From: Bradyrhizobium symbiodeficiens
GTDB taxonomy: Bacteria; Pseudomonadota; Alphaproteobacteria; Rhizobiales; Xanthobacteraceae
Length of the DNA stretch: 64,000 bases
Direction: 5' to 3'
NCBI RefSeq assembly: GCF_002266465.3
Contig: NZ_CP029427.2
Location: 2,854,501 to 2,918,500 of the forward strand
Shown: positions 17,549 through 25,628 of the stretch, one piece after another
Position numbering within the stretch: the stretch's first letter is position 1
How the letters are laid out: each line of letters begins with the position of its first letter
The notes under the pieces: generated by a model
Seen by the model: only the letters and a program-made list of their open reading frames with translations
The model's database searches: none
Told to the model about the DNA's origin: nothing
Program-made: the position numbers and the translations under genes

Positions 17549-19288
17549 ATGTCCACCAAGCACAAGGTCGCCGCCGTCCAGTTCGAGCCGACCATGTTCG
17601 AGAAGGAACGCAACATCGCGCGCCTGCTCGAACTCTGCGAGCAGGCGGCGGCGGCCGGTGCCAAGCTGATCGTCACGCCGGAAATGGGCACGACCGGCTA
17701 TTGCTGGTTCGACCGCGCCGAGGTCGCGCCCTTCGTCGAGGCGATCCCGGGGCCGACCACGAACCGCTTTGCCGCGCTGGCGCGCAAGCACGGCTGCTAC
17801 ATCGTGGTCGGCATGCCGGAGGTCGATGAGGATGGCATCTACTTCAACTCGGCCGTCCTGATCGGGCCCGACGGTATCGTCGGCCGCCACCGCAAGACGC
17901 ATCCCTATATCTCCGAGCCGAAATGGGCGGCGGCGGGCGATTTGCACAACCAGGTGTTCGAGACGCCGATCGGACGCATTGCGCTACTGATCTGCATGGA
18001 CATCCATTTCGTCGAAACCGCGCGGTTGATGGCGCTGGGCGGTGCGGACGTCATCTGCCACATCTCGAACTGGCTCGCCGAGCGGACGCCGGCGCCGTAC
18101 TGGATCAGCCGTGCCTTCGAGAATGGCTGCTACGTCATCGAAAGCAATCGATGGGGACTTGAGCGCACGGTGCAGTTCAGCGGCGGCAGCTGCGTCATCG
18201 CGCCGGACGGGCAGGTCACGGCCGTGCTCGACAAGGGCGATGGCGTTCTGCTGTCGGAAATCGACCTCGACGCTTCGCGCGCGCGCCGCGTGCTCGGCGA
18301 GACCGTGTTTACGCAGCGCCGTCCGGAACTCTATCCGGAACTGCTGACCGACACCTTCAGCTGGAATCCGCGCGATTTCTTTGGTCTGTACGGCCATGAG
18401 CCGTGGCCGACCGGCAAGACGTCGCGGGTCAGTGTCGTGCAATTTGCACCTCGCAATGACGCCAACCAAAACCTCGGGGAGATCGTAGCGCTCGCGCGCA
18501 AGGCCAAGGACGAAGGCGCCGAGTTCGCCGTCTTCCCGGAGCTCGCGCTGACGGGACTTGCCGATCCCGCGACATCTGCGCAACCGATCCCGGGGCCGGC
18601 GACCGACAGCCTCGGCAAGCTTGCAAGCGAACTCGGCCTTTACCTCGTGTGCGGCCTCGCCGAGCGCGACGGCGATCTGCTCTACAACAGCGCCTGCCTT
18701 GTGTCGCCGGATGGGGACGTCTCGGTCTATCGCAAGACGCATATCACCGCCGATGAGCGAAGCTGGGCCACCGCAGGTGACGGCTGGACCGTCGTGGACA
18801 CGCCGATCGGCCGCATCGGGTTGCTGATTGGTCACGATGCATCCTTCCCGGAAGCGGGCCGGGTGCTGGCGCTGCGCGGCTGCGATCTCATCGCGTGCCC
18901 CGCCGCGATCAAGGGGCGCTTCAGTTCGTCGCATGCCGGCACGGAGGTTGGGCAGCCAACGCCGATTCCGACCGGTCCGGATCCGCATCACTGGCATCAT
19001 TTCCGCGTTCGTGCCGGCGAAAACAACCTGTTCTTCGCCTTTGCCAATGTCGCCGACCCCGAGCGCGGGTATCCCGGGCTGAGCGGCGTGTTCGGCCCCG
19101 ATACGTTCGCGTTCCCGAGGCGGGAGGCGATCGCAGCCGGCGGCACAGGCCTTGCAACCGCGCTGGTCGACACCACCAATGTCGACAGCGTCTATCCGAC
19201 CAATGTCGTGCGGCGAAAAGATCTGGTGTCGATGCGCATGCCACACAGCTATCGTGGATTGGTAAAGGCGGTCGCGAACAATTACTGA
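17549..19288 (+). CDS. Tandem nitrilase-superfamily amidase; second domain lacks nucleophile
   Basis: A 579-residue fusion of two carbon-nitrogen hydrolase domains. Domain 1 (about 5-285) has the full triad: E45 in TPEMG, K116 in RKTHPY and C149 in LLICMDIHF. Domain 2 (about 292-570) keeps E331 (FPELALTG) and K396 (YRKTHIT). However, the expected cysteine is G428, in LLIGHDASFPEAG where family members have ICYD or ICWD. The codon is GGT (18830-18832), one base from TGT. Domain 1 should be an active amidase or carbamoylase; domain 2 is probably structural or regulatory. It starts 13 bp after fmdA. Confidence 0.85.
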   Translation: MSTKHKVAAVQFEPTMFEKERNIARLLELCEQAAAAGAKLIVTPEMGTTGYCWFDRAEVAPFVEAIPGPTTNRFAALARKHGCYIVVGMPEVDEDGIYFNSAVLIGPDGIVGRHRKTHPYISEPKWAAAGDLHNQVFETPIGRIALLICMDIHFVETARLMALGGADVICHISNWLAERTPAPYWISRAFENGCYVIESNRWGLERTVQFSGGSCVIAPDGQVTAVLDKGDGVLLSEIDLDASRARRVLGETVFTQRRPELYPELLTDTFSWNPRDFFGLYGHEPWPTGKTSRVSVVQFAPRNDANQNLGEIVALARKAKDEGAEFAVFPELALTGLADPATSAQPIPGPATDSLGKLASELGLYLVCGLAERDGDLLYNSACLVSPDGDVSVYRKTHITADERSWATAGDGWTVVDTPIGRIGLLIGHDASFPEAGRVLALRGCDLIACPAAIKGRFSSSHAGTEVGQPTPIPTGPDPHHWHHFRVRAGENNLFFAFANVADPERGYPGLSGVFGPDTFAFPRREAIAAGGTGLATALVDTTNVDSVYPTNVVRRKDLVSMRMPHSYRGLVKAVANNY

Positions 19289-19309
19289 ACCAGGAAAAGG
19301 AATTCGGCC

Positions 19310-20071
19310 ATGGATCTGGGACTCAAGGGCGCCAAGGTTCTCGTCACGGGAAGCACCAAGGGAATCGGCCGGGCGATCGCCGAGACGTTCGCCGCCGAAG
19401 GCGCCGATGTCGGCGTGTGCTCCCGCAATCTGGCTGAGGTCGAGAGCACGGTCGCTGCGCTAAAGGCCAAGGGCGTTGCTGCCTTTGGCGGTGCGGTCGA
19501 CGTCGCCGACGCTGCCGTCCTGAAGGCTTGGGTTGGCGATATGGCGGCAAAGCTCGGCGGCATCGACGTTGTCGTCGCCAATGTGAGTGCGCTGGCTATC
19601 GGGCAGGACGATGAAAGCTGGGCGAGGGAATTTTCGACCGACATGATGGGCACGGTCCGGCTGGTGAATGCGGCCATGCCCTATCTGGAGAAGAGCGACG
19701 CCGGTGCGATCGTCGCCATATCGAGCGTCTCCGGGCGCGAGGTCGATTTCGCGGCCGGCCCCTACGGCACCTTCAAGGCCGCCATCATCCACTACACGCA
19801 AGGTCTCGCCAATCAGCTCGCACACAAGGGCATCCGTGCCAACACGGTCTCGCCGGGCAATACCTATTTCGAAGGCGGGGTCTGGAACACGATCAAGGAC
19901 AACAATCCCGAGCTCTACAAGACGGCGCTTGCGCTCAATCCCACGGGCAGGATGGGGACCCCGCAGGAGATGGCCAACGCGGTCGTGTTTCTCGCAAGCC
20001 GTGCCGCGAGCTTCATCACGGGAACGAACCTCGTCGTGGACGGTGCCCTGACGCGCGGTGTGCAGTTCTGA
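19310..20071 (+). CDS. Short-chain dehydrogenase/reductase
   Basis: A 253-residue classical SDR. The cofactor loop TGSTKGIG is at residues 13-20, catalytic S139 lies in AISSVSG, and Y152 and K156 lie in PYGTFKAA. The usual NNAG motif is replaced by VANVS. The C-terminus FITGTNLVVDGALTRGVQF is typical. It follows the double amidase by 21 bp and is the likely last gene of the amide operon. Its substrate may be an alcohol or aldehyde released with the amide, which is inference. Confidence 0.85.
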   Translation: MDLGLKGAKVLVTGSTKGIGRAIAETFAAEGADVGVCSRNLAEVESTVAALKAKGVAAFGGAVDVADAAVLKAWVGDMAAKLGGIDVVVANVSALAIGQDDESWAREFSTDMMGTVRLVNAAMPYLEKSDAGAIVAISSVSGREVDFAAGPYGTFKAAIIHYTQGLANQLAHKGIRANTVSPGNTYFEGGVWNTIKDNNPELYKTALALNPTGRMGTPQEMANAVVFLASRAASFITGTNLVVDGALTRGVQF

Positions 20072-20221
20072 GGCGTCACTGCACCTGCCGCGTTGCGGCC
20101 GACGCACTGGTCCTTGACCAAGCTCGTCGCCCGCACGGTGCAGGGCAGCGATCTACCTGTGCGGATTTTCAGGGCCCTTCATTCGTGTATGATGATTGGT
20201 ACGGTCCTGAATACGCAGAAG

Positions 20222-21217
20222 ATGTCCCTCCTTTCACGCCGAGAACTGCTCGATAGGGCGGCGCGCATCACGGCGCTGGCCGCATGGCCCGGCTGTGCGG
20301 CCGCCCAGGATTATCCCTCCCGTCCCATCAGGCTGGTCATTCCCTATACGGCTGGCGCCGCTGGTGATCAGATCGGCCGTCCCTGGGCCGACAGGATCGC
20401 GTCGCTGCTGGGCCCGATCTACGTCGAGAATATCGGCGGCGCCGGCGGCGCGATCGGCTCCGCCGCGGTGGCGCAGAGCGCCCCCGATGGCTATTCGCTT
20501 CTGCTCGGCAATGGCAGCACTCAGGTGATGATTCCGTTGTCCTCGGCGAAGCCCGCCTACGATGCGGTTCGTGATTTCCGGGCCATCTATCGCCTGATCA
20601 CCACCACGCTTGCATTCGCGGTTCATCCCTCCCTGCCGGTGAAGGACCTGCGGGAGCTGGTAGCTTTTGCAACAGCCAATCCGGGCAAGCTCTCCTACGG
20701 CACTCCGGGCGTTGGTACCGGCAATCATCTCATTGGGGAGATGTTCAGGCTGCAATCCGGTTTCGCAACAGACTTCGTCCACGTGCCCTATCGGGGCATG
20801 AGTGCCGCGACGAACGACTTGGTCAGCGGCCAGATCTCCGCCGTGGTTGCGGTGGTGTCGAGCCAGATCCTGCAGTTGCACCTTGCGGGCAAGCTGCGGC
20901 TGATCGCCGTCACGAGCGAACAGCGCTTGAGCGGCGCGCCGGGAATTCCGACCGTCATCGAATCCGGCATGCCGGGCCTCAGATATGCCGGCTGGTTTGG
21001 CTTGTTCGCCCCACGCGCAACCCCGGATGCGATCGTGGAGCAGATCTCCAGGGCAACCCGCACGGCGATGGCCGATCCGCAGTTGCAGGAAAGCTATCGT
21101 TCGCAAGGTCTGGAGCCGGACGTTGATTCAGGCCCCGACAAATTTCAACGCCTCGTCGAGGACGAACTGACCCGCCTGGCTCCCATCGTCAAGTCGATCG
21201 GGCTCAAGCGCGACTGA
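20222..21217 (+). CDS. Bug/TctC-type tripartite transporter binding protein
   Basis: A periplasmic solute-binding protein of the Bug family. The mature start YPSRPIRLVIPYTAGAAGDQ follows a signal peptide (RRELLDRAARITALAAWPGC), and LSYGTPGVGTGNHLIGEMF near residue 155 is characteristic. The start at 20222 is chosen because it begins the signal peptide; upstream in-frame starts at 20093 and 20189 add unrelated sequence. No membrane components (TctA/TctB) are nearby, as is common for orphan Bug proteins. The ligand is unknown. Confidence 0.8.
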   Translation: MSLLSRRELLDRAARITALAAWPGCAAAQDYPSRPIRLVIPYTAGAAGDQIGRPWADRIASLLGPIYVENIGGAGGAIGSAAVAQSAPDGYSLLLGNGSTQVMIPLSSAKPAYDAVRDFRAIYRLITTTLAFAVHPSLPVKDLRELVAFATANPGKLSYGTPGVGTGNHLIGEMFRLQSGFATDFVHVPYRGMSAATNDLVSGQISAVVAVVSSQILQLHLAGKLRLIAVTSEQRLSGAPGIPTVIESGMPGLRYAGWFGLFAPRATPDAIVEQISRATRTAMADPQLQESYRSQGLEPDVDSGPDKFQRLVEDELTRLAPIVKSIGLKRD

Positions 21218-21243
21218 GATGAAGCTCGGGCGTTGAAGCGGCA

Positions 21244-21257
21244 TTGACCTAGATCAA
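21244..21257 (+). promoter_or_regulatory. FixK/Fnr box, one mismatch
   Basis: TTGACCTAGATCAA fits the anaerobox TTGAT-N4-ATCAA with one change. It lies 170 bp before the K+-channel-like gene, farther from the start codon than the other five boxes in this window. Confidence 0.6.
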
Positions 21258-21427
21258 CCGCCGCCATGGCCGATCGGCGCGAGTGTCGTGTGCTCGTCGA
21301 CGTGAAGTTCCAGACCCCGCCGTGGCCTGCGAGGGAAAACCGCGGCGGCACGCCGACGGGCGGACATTTTGCATTGTTCGGCGGGGACGAAGGACGTCCG
21401 GGGTGAATTGAGGGCGGGTGAGTTGCC

Positions 21428-21883
21428 ATGATGCTGCAGTTCGTCGCCGGCACTCTGGTCAGCGTGATCAATATCGGGCTCCATGCGCTCGTGACGGTCG
21501 TCGCCGTCGGGATCGCACGCAGCGCGGGTCTGCGTCATACCGAACGACCGAAATTGCATCTGATGGGCGTCATGATCGCAACCGCTGTGGTGTTGAAGGT
21601 CGCGCACATGCTGGAAATCCTGATGTGGGCTGCGGCGTACGGCATCGTCCAGGCTGCTGCCACCGACACGGACCTGCTCTACTTTGCTTTCGTCAATTAT
21701 ACCACGCTCGGTTATGGCGACATCACGCCGGTCCGCGAATGGCGGCTGATCGGCCCGTTCACCGCGATGAACGGCGTGCTGCTGTTCGGCTGGTCCGCCG
21801 CCATTCTCTTCGAGGTCTTGCGCAAGACGCTCGAGCATCTCGGGCTGACTGAAGCGCCCGGCCCAGCTTCACGCCACATATGA
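21428..21883 (+). CDS. Two-helix K+-channel-like protein
   Basis: A 151-residue inner-membrane protein with several hydrophobic helices and the selectivity-filter sequence TTLGYGD (residues 92-98), preceded by a pore helix and followed by a last helix (GPFTAMNGVLLFGWSAAILF). It matches the Ion_trans_2 / KcsA-like pore. No RCK or cyclic-nucleotide domain is attached. A FixK-type box upstream suggests oxygen-related expression. Confidence 0.75.
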   Translation: MMLQFVAGTLVSVINIGLHALVTVVAVGIARSAGLRHTERPKLHLMGVMIATAVVLKVAHMLEILMWAAAYGIVQAAATDTDLLYFAFVNYTTLGYGDITPVREWRLIGPFTAMNGVLLFGWSAAILFEVLRKTLEHLGLTEAPGPASRHI

Positions 21884-21943
21884 ATGCGGATGCGGGGAGC
21901 GGCGCTCCAGAGTATTCGCTAATGCGATCGACGCTTCGCCGGA

Positions 21944-22627
21944 TCAAGGATGTAGATCGAGGCTGGCGAGCTGGTTCCGGTCGAGCAATACGATCTGCCG
22001 TTGGGTGTTGCCGATGAAGCCGAGGATGCCGAGTTCGTGCAGGCGCGACAGGGCGCGCGAGACGGTTTCCAGGGTCAGGCCGAGATAGTCGGCGATATCG
22101 CGTCGCGACATCGGGAGCGCAATGACGCCCGCCGCCGTCAGCCGCTTGTCCATTTCGAGCAGGAACGCCGCGACCCGCTCCAGCGAGGTCTTGCGGCCAA
22201 GCAGCAGCATGTGATCTTCCGCATGCTGGAGATTGCTCGTGGTCATGCTGAGCAGGTTTCTGGCTACCATCGCATCGCTCTCGGCTACCGTTTCAAGGCT
22301 TTGTCGCTTGATCAGGCGCACCGTGGTGTCGACGACCGCTTCCGTCGTGAATCGATGCTCCCCGCCGTTCTCGAGCCCGAAGATGTCCCCGCTGAGGTGG
22401 AATGCGCCGATCTGCCGGCGACCATCCGACAACAGCTTGTAGCTTCGCACCGCACCAGCCTTGACCTGGTAGACATATTCAGCCGGCTCCTTCTCGCCGT
22501 AAATCTCGGTGCCTTTTCTGTACGAAAATTCGCTTAAACTGACGAGCGCATTTGAATCGCTGGTCATGCCGAGGTCACGGAGGGAGTTGGGACGCAGTGC
22601 GGAATCGGTTGCGATGCGAACAAACAT
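21944..22627 (-). CDS. Crp/Fnr-family regulator, FixK-type without cysteines
   Basis: A 227-residue regulator from the ATG at 22627. The cyclic-nucleotide-binding-fold region (EPAEYVYQVKAGAVRSYKLL, then SDGRRQIGAFHLSGDIFGLE) is followed by a dimer helix and a C-terminal helix-turn-helix (MSRRDIADYLGLTLETVSRA). The ETVSR recognition helix has the ExxSR residues that read TTGA half-sites. There are no cysteines, so it cannot hold an Fnr [4Fe-4S] cluster and should depend on transcriptional control, as FixK proteins do. It could bind the six TTGAY-N4-ATCAA boxes here. A divergent FixJ-like response regulator lies upstream. Confidence 0.82.
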   Translation of the reverse strand: MFVRIATDSALRPNSLRDLGMTSDSNALVSLSEFSYRKGTEIYGEKEPAEYVYQVKAGAVRSYKLLSDGRRQIGAFHLSGDIFGLENGGEHRFTTEAVVDTTVRLIKRQSLETVAESDAMVARNLLSMTTSNLQHAEDHMLLLGRKTSLERVAAFLLEMDKRLTAAGVIALPMSRRDIADYLGLTLETVSRALSRLHELGILGFIGNTQRQIVLLDRNQLASLDLHP

Positions 22628-22937
22628 AGGCCAAGTCCTCAGCTCATCGCCGAATTTGGTCCGTTCGGCGAGGTATCTTCGCTGCTGGGAATGCGCCGCG
22701 CTGTTCCGCTCCCGCCGAGGTTGATTTACGACCAAGGCGGTACTTCAATCCATTGTCCCTAGGTTCATTGTACCAAAGGACAGCGTTGGCGTTTGGTGCG
22801 CGGAGCGAGAAAGCGCCGCGGCTGCGGGGATTTGGCTGATTGCGGGCAGATATTTCGGTCCTCAGACTGTTGTAAGAAGATTTTGCAGAGCGAGAGGACG
22901 TCATTGGTCCTCGCTGGAACTGGGCGAGAGGTTGAAG

Positions 22938-23561
22938 GTGCCGGGTCGCGTTCACGTGGTTGACGACGACGAATCCTTTCGGACCGCGATCGAACGGCGT
23001 CTGAAGCTCGCGGGCTATGAGGTGGCGACCTATGCCTCGGCACTGGAGTTGTTGGAGTCCGCGCTGGATCACAGGCGGCCCGGATGTATTCTGCTCGACG
23101 TGCGAATACCGGGATTGAGCGGTCCCGATTTGCAGGCGCGGTTGATCGCGTCCGGCTCGACGCTGCCGATCATCTTCCTGACAGGATATGCAGACACGCC
23201 GACCACTGTGCGGGCGATCAAGGCGGGTGCGGAGGACTTCCTGACCAAGCCGATATCCTCCGAGCAATTGATCGATGCGATCGAGCGCGCGTTGGCGGGG
23301 CAGCAGGCGGCTCGCGCCCAACGCAGCAGACTCGAGATTTTTCGGACTCATCTGGCCACGCTGACTCAACGTGAGCGACAGGTGTTCAATCTCATCGTGC
23401 GCGGCCGGATCAATAAACAGATTGCGTATGAACTCGGGACGACCGAACGCACCGTGAAAGCACACCGCCACCAGGTGATGGAGAAGATGCAGGTTGATTC
23501 GCTTGCGGAACTCGTTTCGATCGCGGAGCGGCTCGGGATGCTCGATACGAACGAGCATTAG
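22938..23561 (+). CDS. FixJ-like two-component response regulator
   Basis: A 207-residue protein with an N-terminal receiver domain (HVVDDDESF; phospho-acceptor Asp in CILLDVRIPG; KP in LTKPI) and a C-terminal LuxR-type helix-turn-helix (LTQRERQVFNLIVRGRINKQ, then IAYELGTTERTVKAHR). The layout matches FixJ. The GTG start at 22938 has GAGAGG six bases before it; TTG at 22932 is an alternative. No partner histidine kinase is adjacent. It is divergent from the FixK-type gene, which suggests a FixJ-to-FixK style cascade, although the real partner could be elsewhere. Confidence 0.85.
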   Translation: MPGRVHVVDDDESFRTAIERRLKLAGYEVATYASALELLESALDHRRPGCILLDVRIPGLSGPDLQARLIASGSTLPIIFLTGYADTPTTVRAIKAGAEDFLTKPISSEQLIDAIERALAGQQAARAQRSRLEIFRTHLATLTQRERQVFNLIVRGRINKQIAYELGTTERTVKAHRHQVMEKMQVDSLAELVSIAERLGMLDTNEH

Positions 23562-23737
23562 CTGCTTCGTCACCGCAAATCTGGTTCCCATGGTGTGACT
23601 GCCCCAAAGGACAATATCAAAGTGTGTTGACAGTGCACGGCGAGCTGTGTGCAATCATGCACAGGCGCCGGGTCGGCAACTGTCGATCGTCGTTTACAGC
23701 ACTCGCAGTCGCTCATTTTCCGAGAAGGCAGGTCGCC

Positions 23738-24106
23738 TTGCCGCTACGCAGGTCCGTGTTTGTCGTCGATGACGATTGGTCCATACGGACCAGCATGAAC
23801 AGGCTGCTGCGGGGATACGGATTCGACGCCACGCTGTTCGAATCCGCGGGAGACCTGCTCCGACACGGCAATTTCGACACTGCGATCTGCATCGTTCTCG
23901 ACATCGATCTCGACGGAATATCCGGCATCGACGTGCGGCGAATCTTGACCGAGCAGGGCGTCACCGCGCCTGTCATCTACATCACCGGCAACGACAGCCC
24001 GGCGAACCGCGCTGCGGCGCTTGGGTCCGGCTGCCTCGCCTATCTGCCCAAGCCCTTTACGGCGGAGTCACTGATCGGAACCATCGAGCGCGCCGGCATT
24101 TCCTGA
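23738..24106 (+). CDS. Single-domain response regulator
   Basis: A receiver domain only: SVFVVDDDWSIRTSMNRLLR at the N-terminus, phospho-acceptor Asp in IVLDIDLDGISG, and the conserved Lys in YLPKPFTAESL. No output domain is present, so it may relay phosphate or titrate a kinase. The TTG start at 23738 is preferred because AAGGCAGG is five bases upstream and it begins right at the domain; a GTG at 23624 would add 38 residues without family features. It follows the FixJ-like gene on the same strand. Confidence 0.7.
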   Translation: MPLRRSVFVVDDDWSIRTSMNRLLRGYGFDATLFESAGDLLRHGNFDTAICIVLDIDLDGISGIDVRRILTEQGVTAPVIYITGNDSPANRAAALGSGCLAYLPKPFTAESLIGTIERAGIS

Positions 24107-24121
24107 GACCAACCCGGGCCG

Positions 24122-24706
24122 TCATTCGTCGATATCCTGCTCCAGCGTCCTGGCTGGTGTCCCCTTGCGGGTGGTGGCGAATTGCGCCAGCGGAATCGAA
24201 GTCGTCAGGGCAAGGAGGTTCGAATCGACGAGTTCGAGCGTCAGGGTCTTGCCGGACTCCATCTCCCTGATGATCTCCGGCGTCGCCACATCGGCGGCGA
24301 TGCACAGATTGGTGAGACACCAGCTATAGGGCAGGCGGAAGGGCGCGCCCTGGTCGACGCTCAACCTGGGTGACTGTTGCAGGTACATGCCGACAGGCAC
24401 GAATAGTTGCAGCCGGGCCGTAGCGACGTCTTCGCGCTCGATCAGATCGACGCGCACGGCCGTCTGTCCGGTTGCGAATTGGCCGGTGATCGAGGTCCGA
24501 CACAGCGTAGGCGCGCCGCCGGCCTTGAAGCAGAGCTTCTGCCAGCTTCCGTAGCGGATGTCCTTTGCTTCACGCTGACCACGTGTGGCGACTTCGGCCG
24601 GTTTCCCGGCCTGGACGCCCTTTGGAGCGGCATGGCCGGGCGGCGTCGTGATGCCGGCGAGGGCAATGAGCAGGAGACTGGCAAGGCAGTCACGGACAGT
24701 GGGCAT
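24122..24706 (-). CDS. IalB-family exported protein
   Basis: A 194-residue protein with an N-terminal signal peptide (LASLLLIALAGITTPPGHAA) and the pattern of the invasion-associated locus B family: YGSWQKLCF, LCRTSITGQF, PVGMYLQQSPRLSVDQG, then SWCLTNLCIAADV. Paired cysteines suggest periplasmic disulfides. In rhizobia these proteins are of unknown function. It is the last gene of the AspT-like/hydrolase operon. Confidence 0.75.
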   Translation of the reverse strand: MPTVRDCLASLLLIALAGITTPPGHAAPKGVQAGKPAEVATRGQREAKDIRYGSWQKLCFKAGGAPTLCRTSITGQFATGQTAVRVDLIEREDVATARLQLFVPVGMYLQQSPRLSVDQGAPFRLPYSWCLTNLCIAADVATPEIIREMESGKTLTLELVDSNLLALTTSIPLAQFATTRKGTPARTLEQDIDE

Positions 24707-24728
24707 GATCGTGCCTCCGGATCGGCAT

Positions 24729-25616
24729 CTATTTCAGCGCGTCGAGGAATGTCGTTACCAGCGGCGACCAGAGCGGAATGGCATCCTTTGAGCCGATGAA
24801 GAAATGACCCTCATCGCCGAACGGCGGCATCAGGTGATACTCGGCCCGACCGCCGGCGGCGGTGAAAGCCCCATGCATGCGCTTCGACAGGTCGGGGCCG
24901 AAAAAAGTGTCGTTCTCGATGTAGATCCAAAGCATCGGCACACGTGATGTGCGGCCGAAATCCGCGGTAGCCTCAACCAGTCTGTCGGGGGCGCAATTGT
25001 TGTTCGGCTTGCCGCCGACGCGCCCACCTCGGCCCGCAGCGAAGGTGATGATGGCCTTCACCTGCGGTGGGTTCAAGCTCGACAAGGCGATCGAGGCCCA
25101 GCCTCCGGCGGACTGCCCGATCACGATCACGTCCTTGGGGATGATGCGCTTCTCGGCGGCCAGGTAGTCGATGATGCCGAGGTCGACCTGGGCGACCGCG
25201 AGCCCGGCGTCGTGGAAATTGGGATTGCTGCACTTGCCGATCTTGGAGAAGAACGGTCCGTAGACCGCGCGCTCGGGAATGTCGATGGCGGCTGCGCTAT
25301 AGCCGGAGCCGACCGGCGCTACCACGAGGTAGCCACGCTTTGCGAACCATTGGGCAGCGTCGCGGAATTCGACCAGGGGAAAGAAGCTGCGGTCGGTCGG
25401 GTTGAGCGAGACGCCGTGATTCATGATCACGAGCGGGAAGGGGCCGTCGCCGACGGGACGCACCAGATAGGCAAACATCGGAAGCGCCAGCGGCAGCGCC
25501 CAGATCTCTTCCTGGATCCGGGCGTCATCCGCCGTGTGCGCGGGCGCGGCGAAAGCGATCCATGCGAACAATATGGCCGCGATATGTCCCAGCACCGATC
25601 TGACCGGTCGCCGCAT
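24729..25616 (-). CDS. Exported alpha/beta hydrolase
   Basis: A 295-residue protein with a signal peptide (VLGHIAAILFAWIAFAAPAHT). The nucleophile elbow GQSAGGW places Ser near residue 160, with acid and His likely in WIYIENDTFFGPD and EGHFFIG. It resembles dienelactone hydrolase-like and platelet-activating-factor hydrolase-like proteins. It lies 12 bp after the AspT-like gene and 22 bp before the IalB gene. The substrate is unknown. Confidence 0.78.
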   Translation of the reverse strand: MRRPVRSVLGHIAAILFAWIAFAAPAHTADDARIQEEIWALPLALPMFAYLVRPVGDGPFPLVIMNHGVSLNPTDRSFFPLVEFRDAAQWFAKRGYLVVAPVGSGYSAAAIDIPERAVYGPFFSKIGKCSNPNFHDAGLAVAQVDLGIIDYLAAEKRIIPKDVIVIGQSAGGWASIALSSLNPPQVKAIITFAAGRGGRVGGKPNNNCAPDRLVEATADFGRTSRVPMLWIYIENDTFFGPDLSKRMHGAFTAAGGRAEYHLMPPFGDEGHFFIGSKDAIPLWSPLVTTFLDALK

Positions 25617-25628
25617 TACGGGTCTCCA

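Noticed and set aside
22750..22931. FixK self-regulation site between the FixK-type gene and the response regulator
   Set aside because: No TTGAY-N4-ATCAA or close variant was found in this gap, so autoregulation is not supported by sequence.
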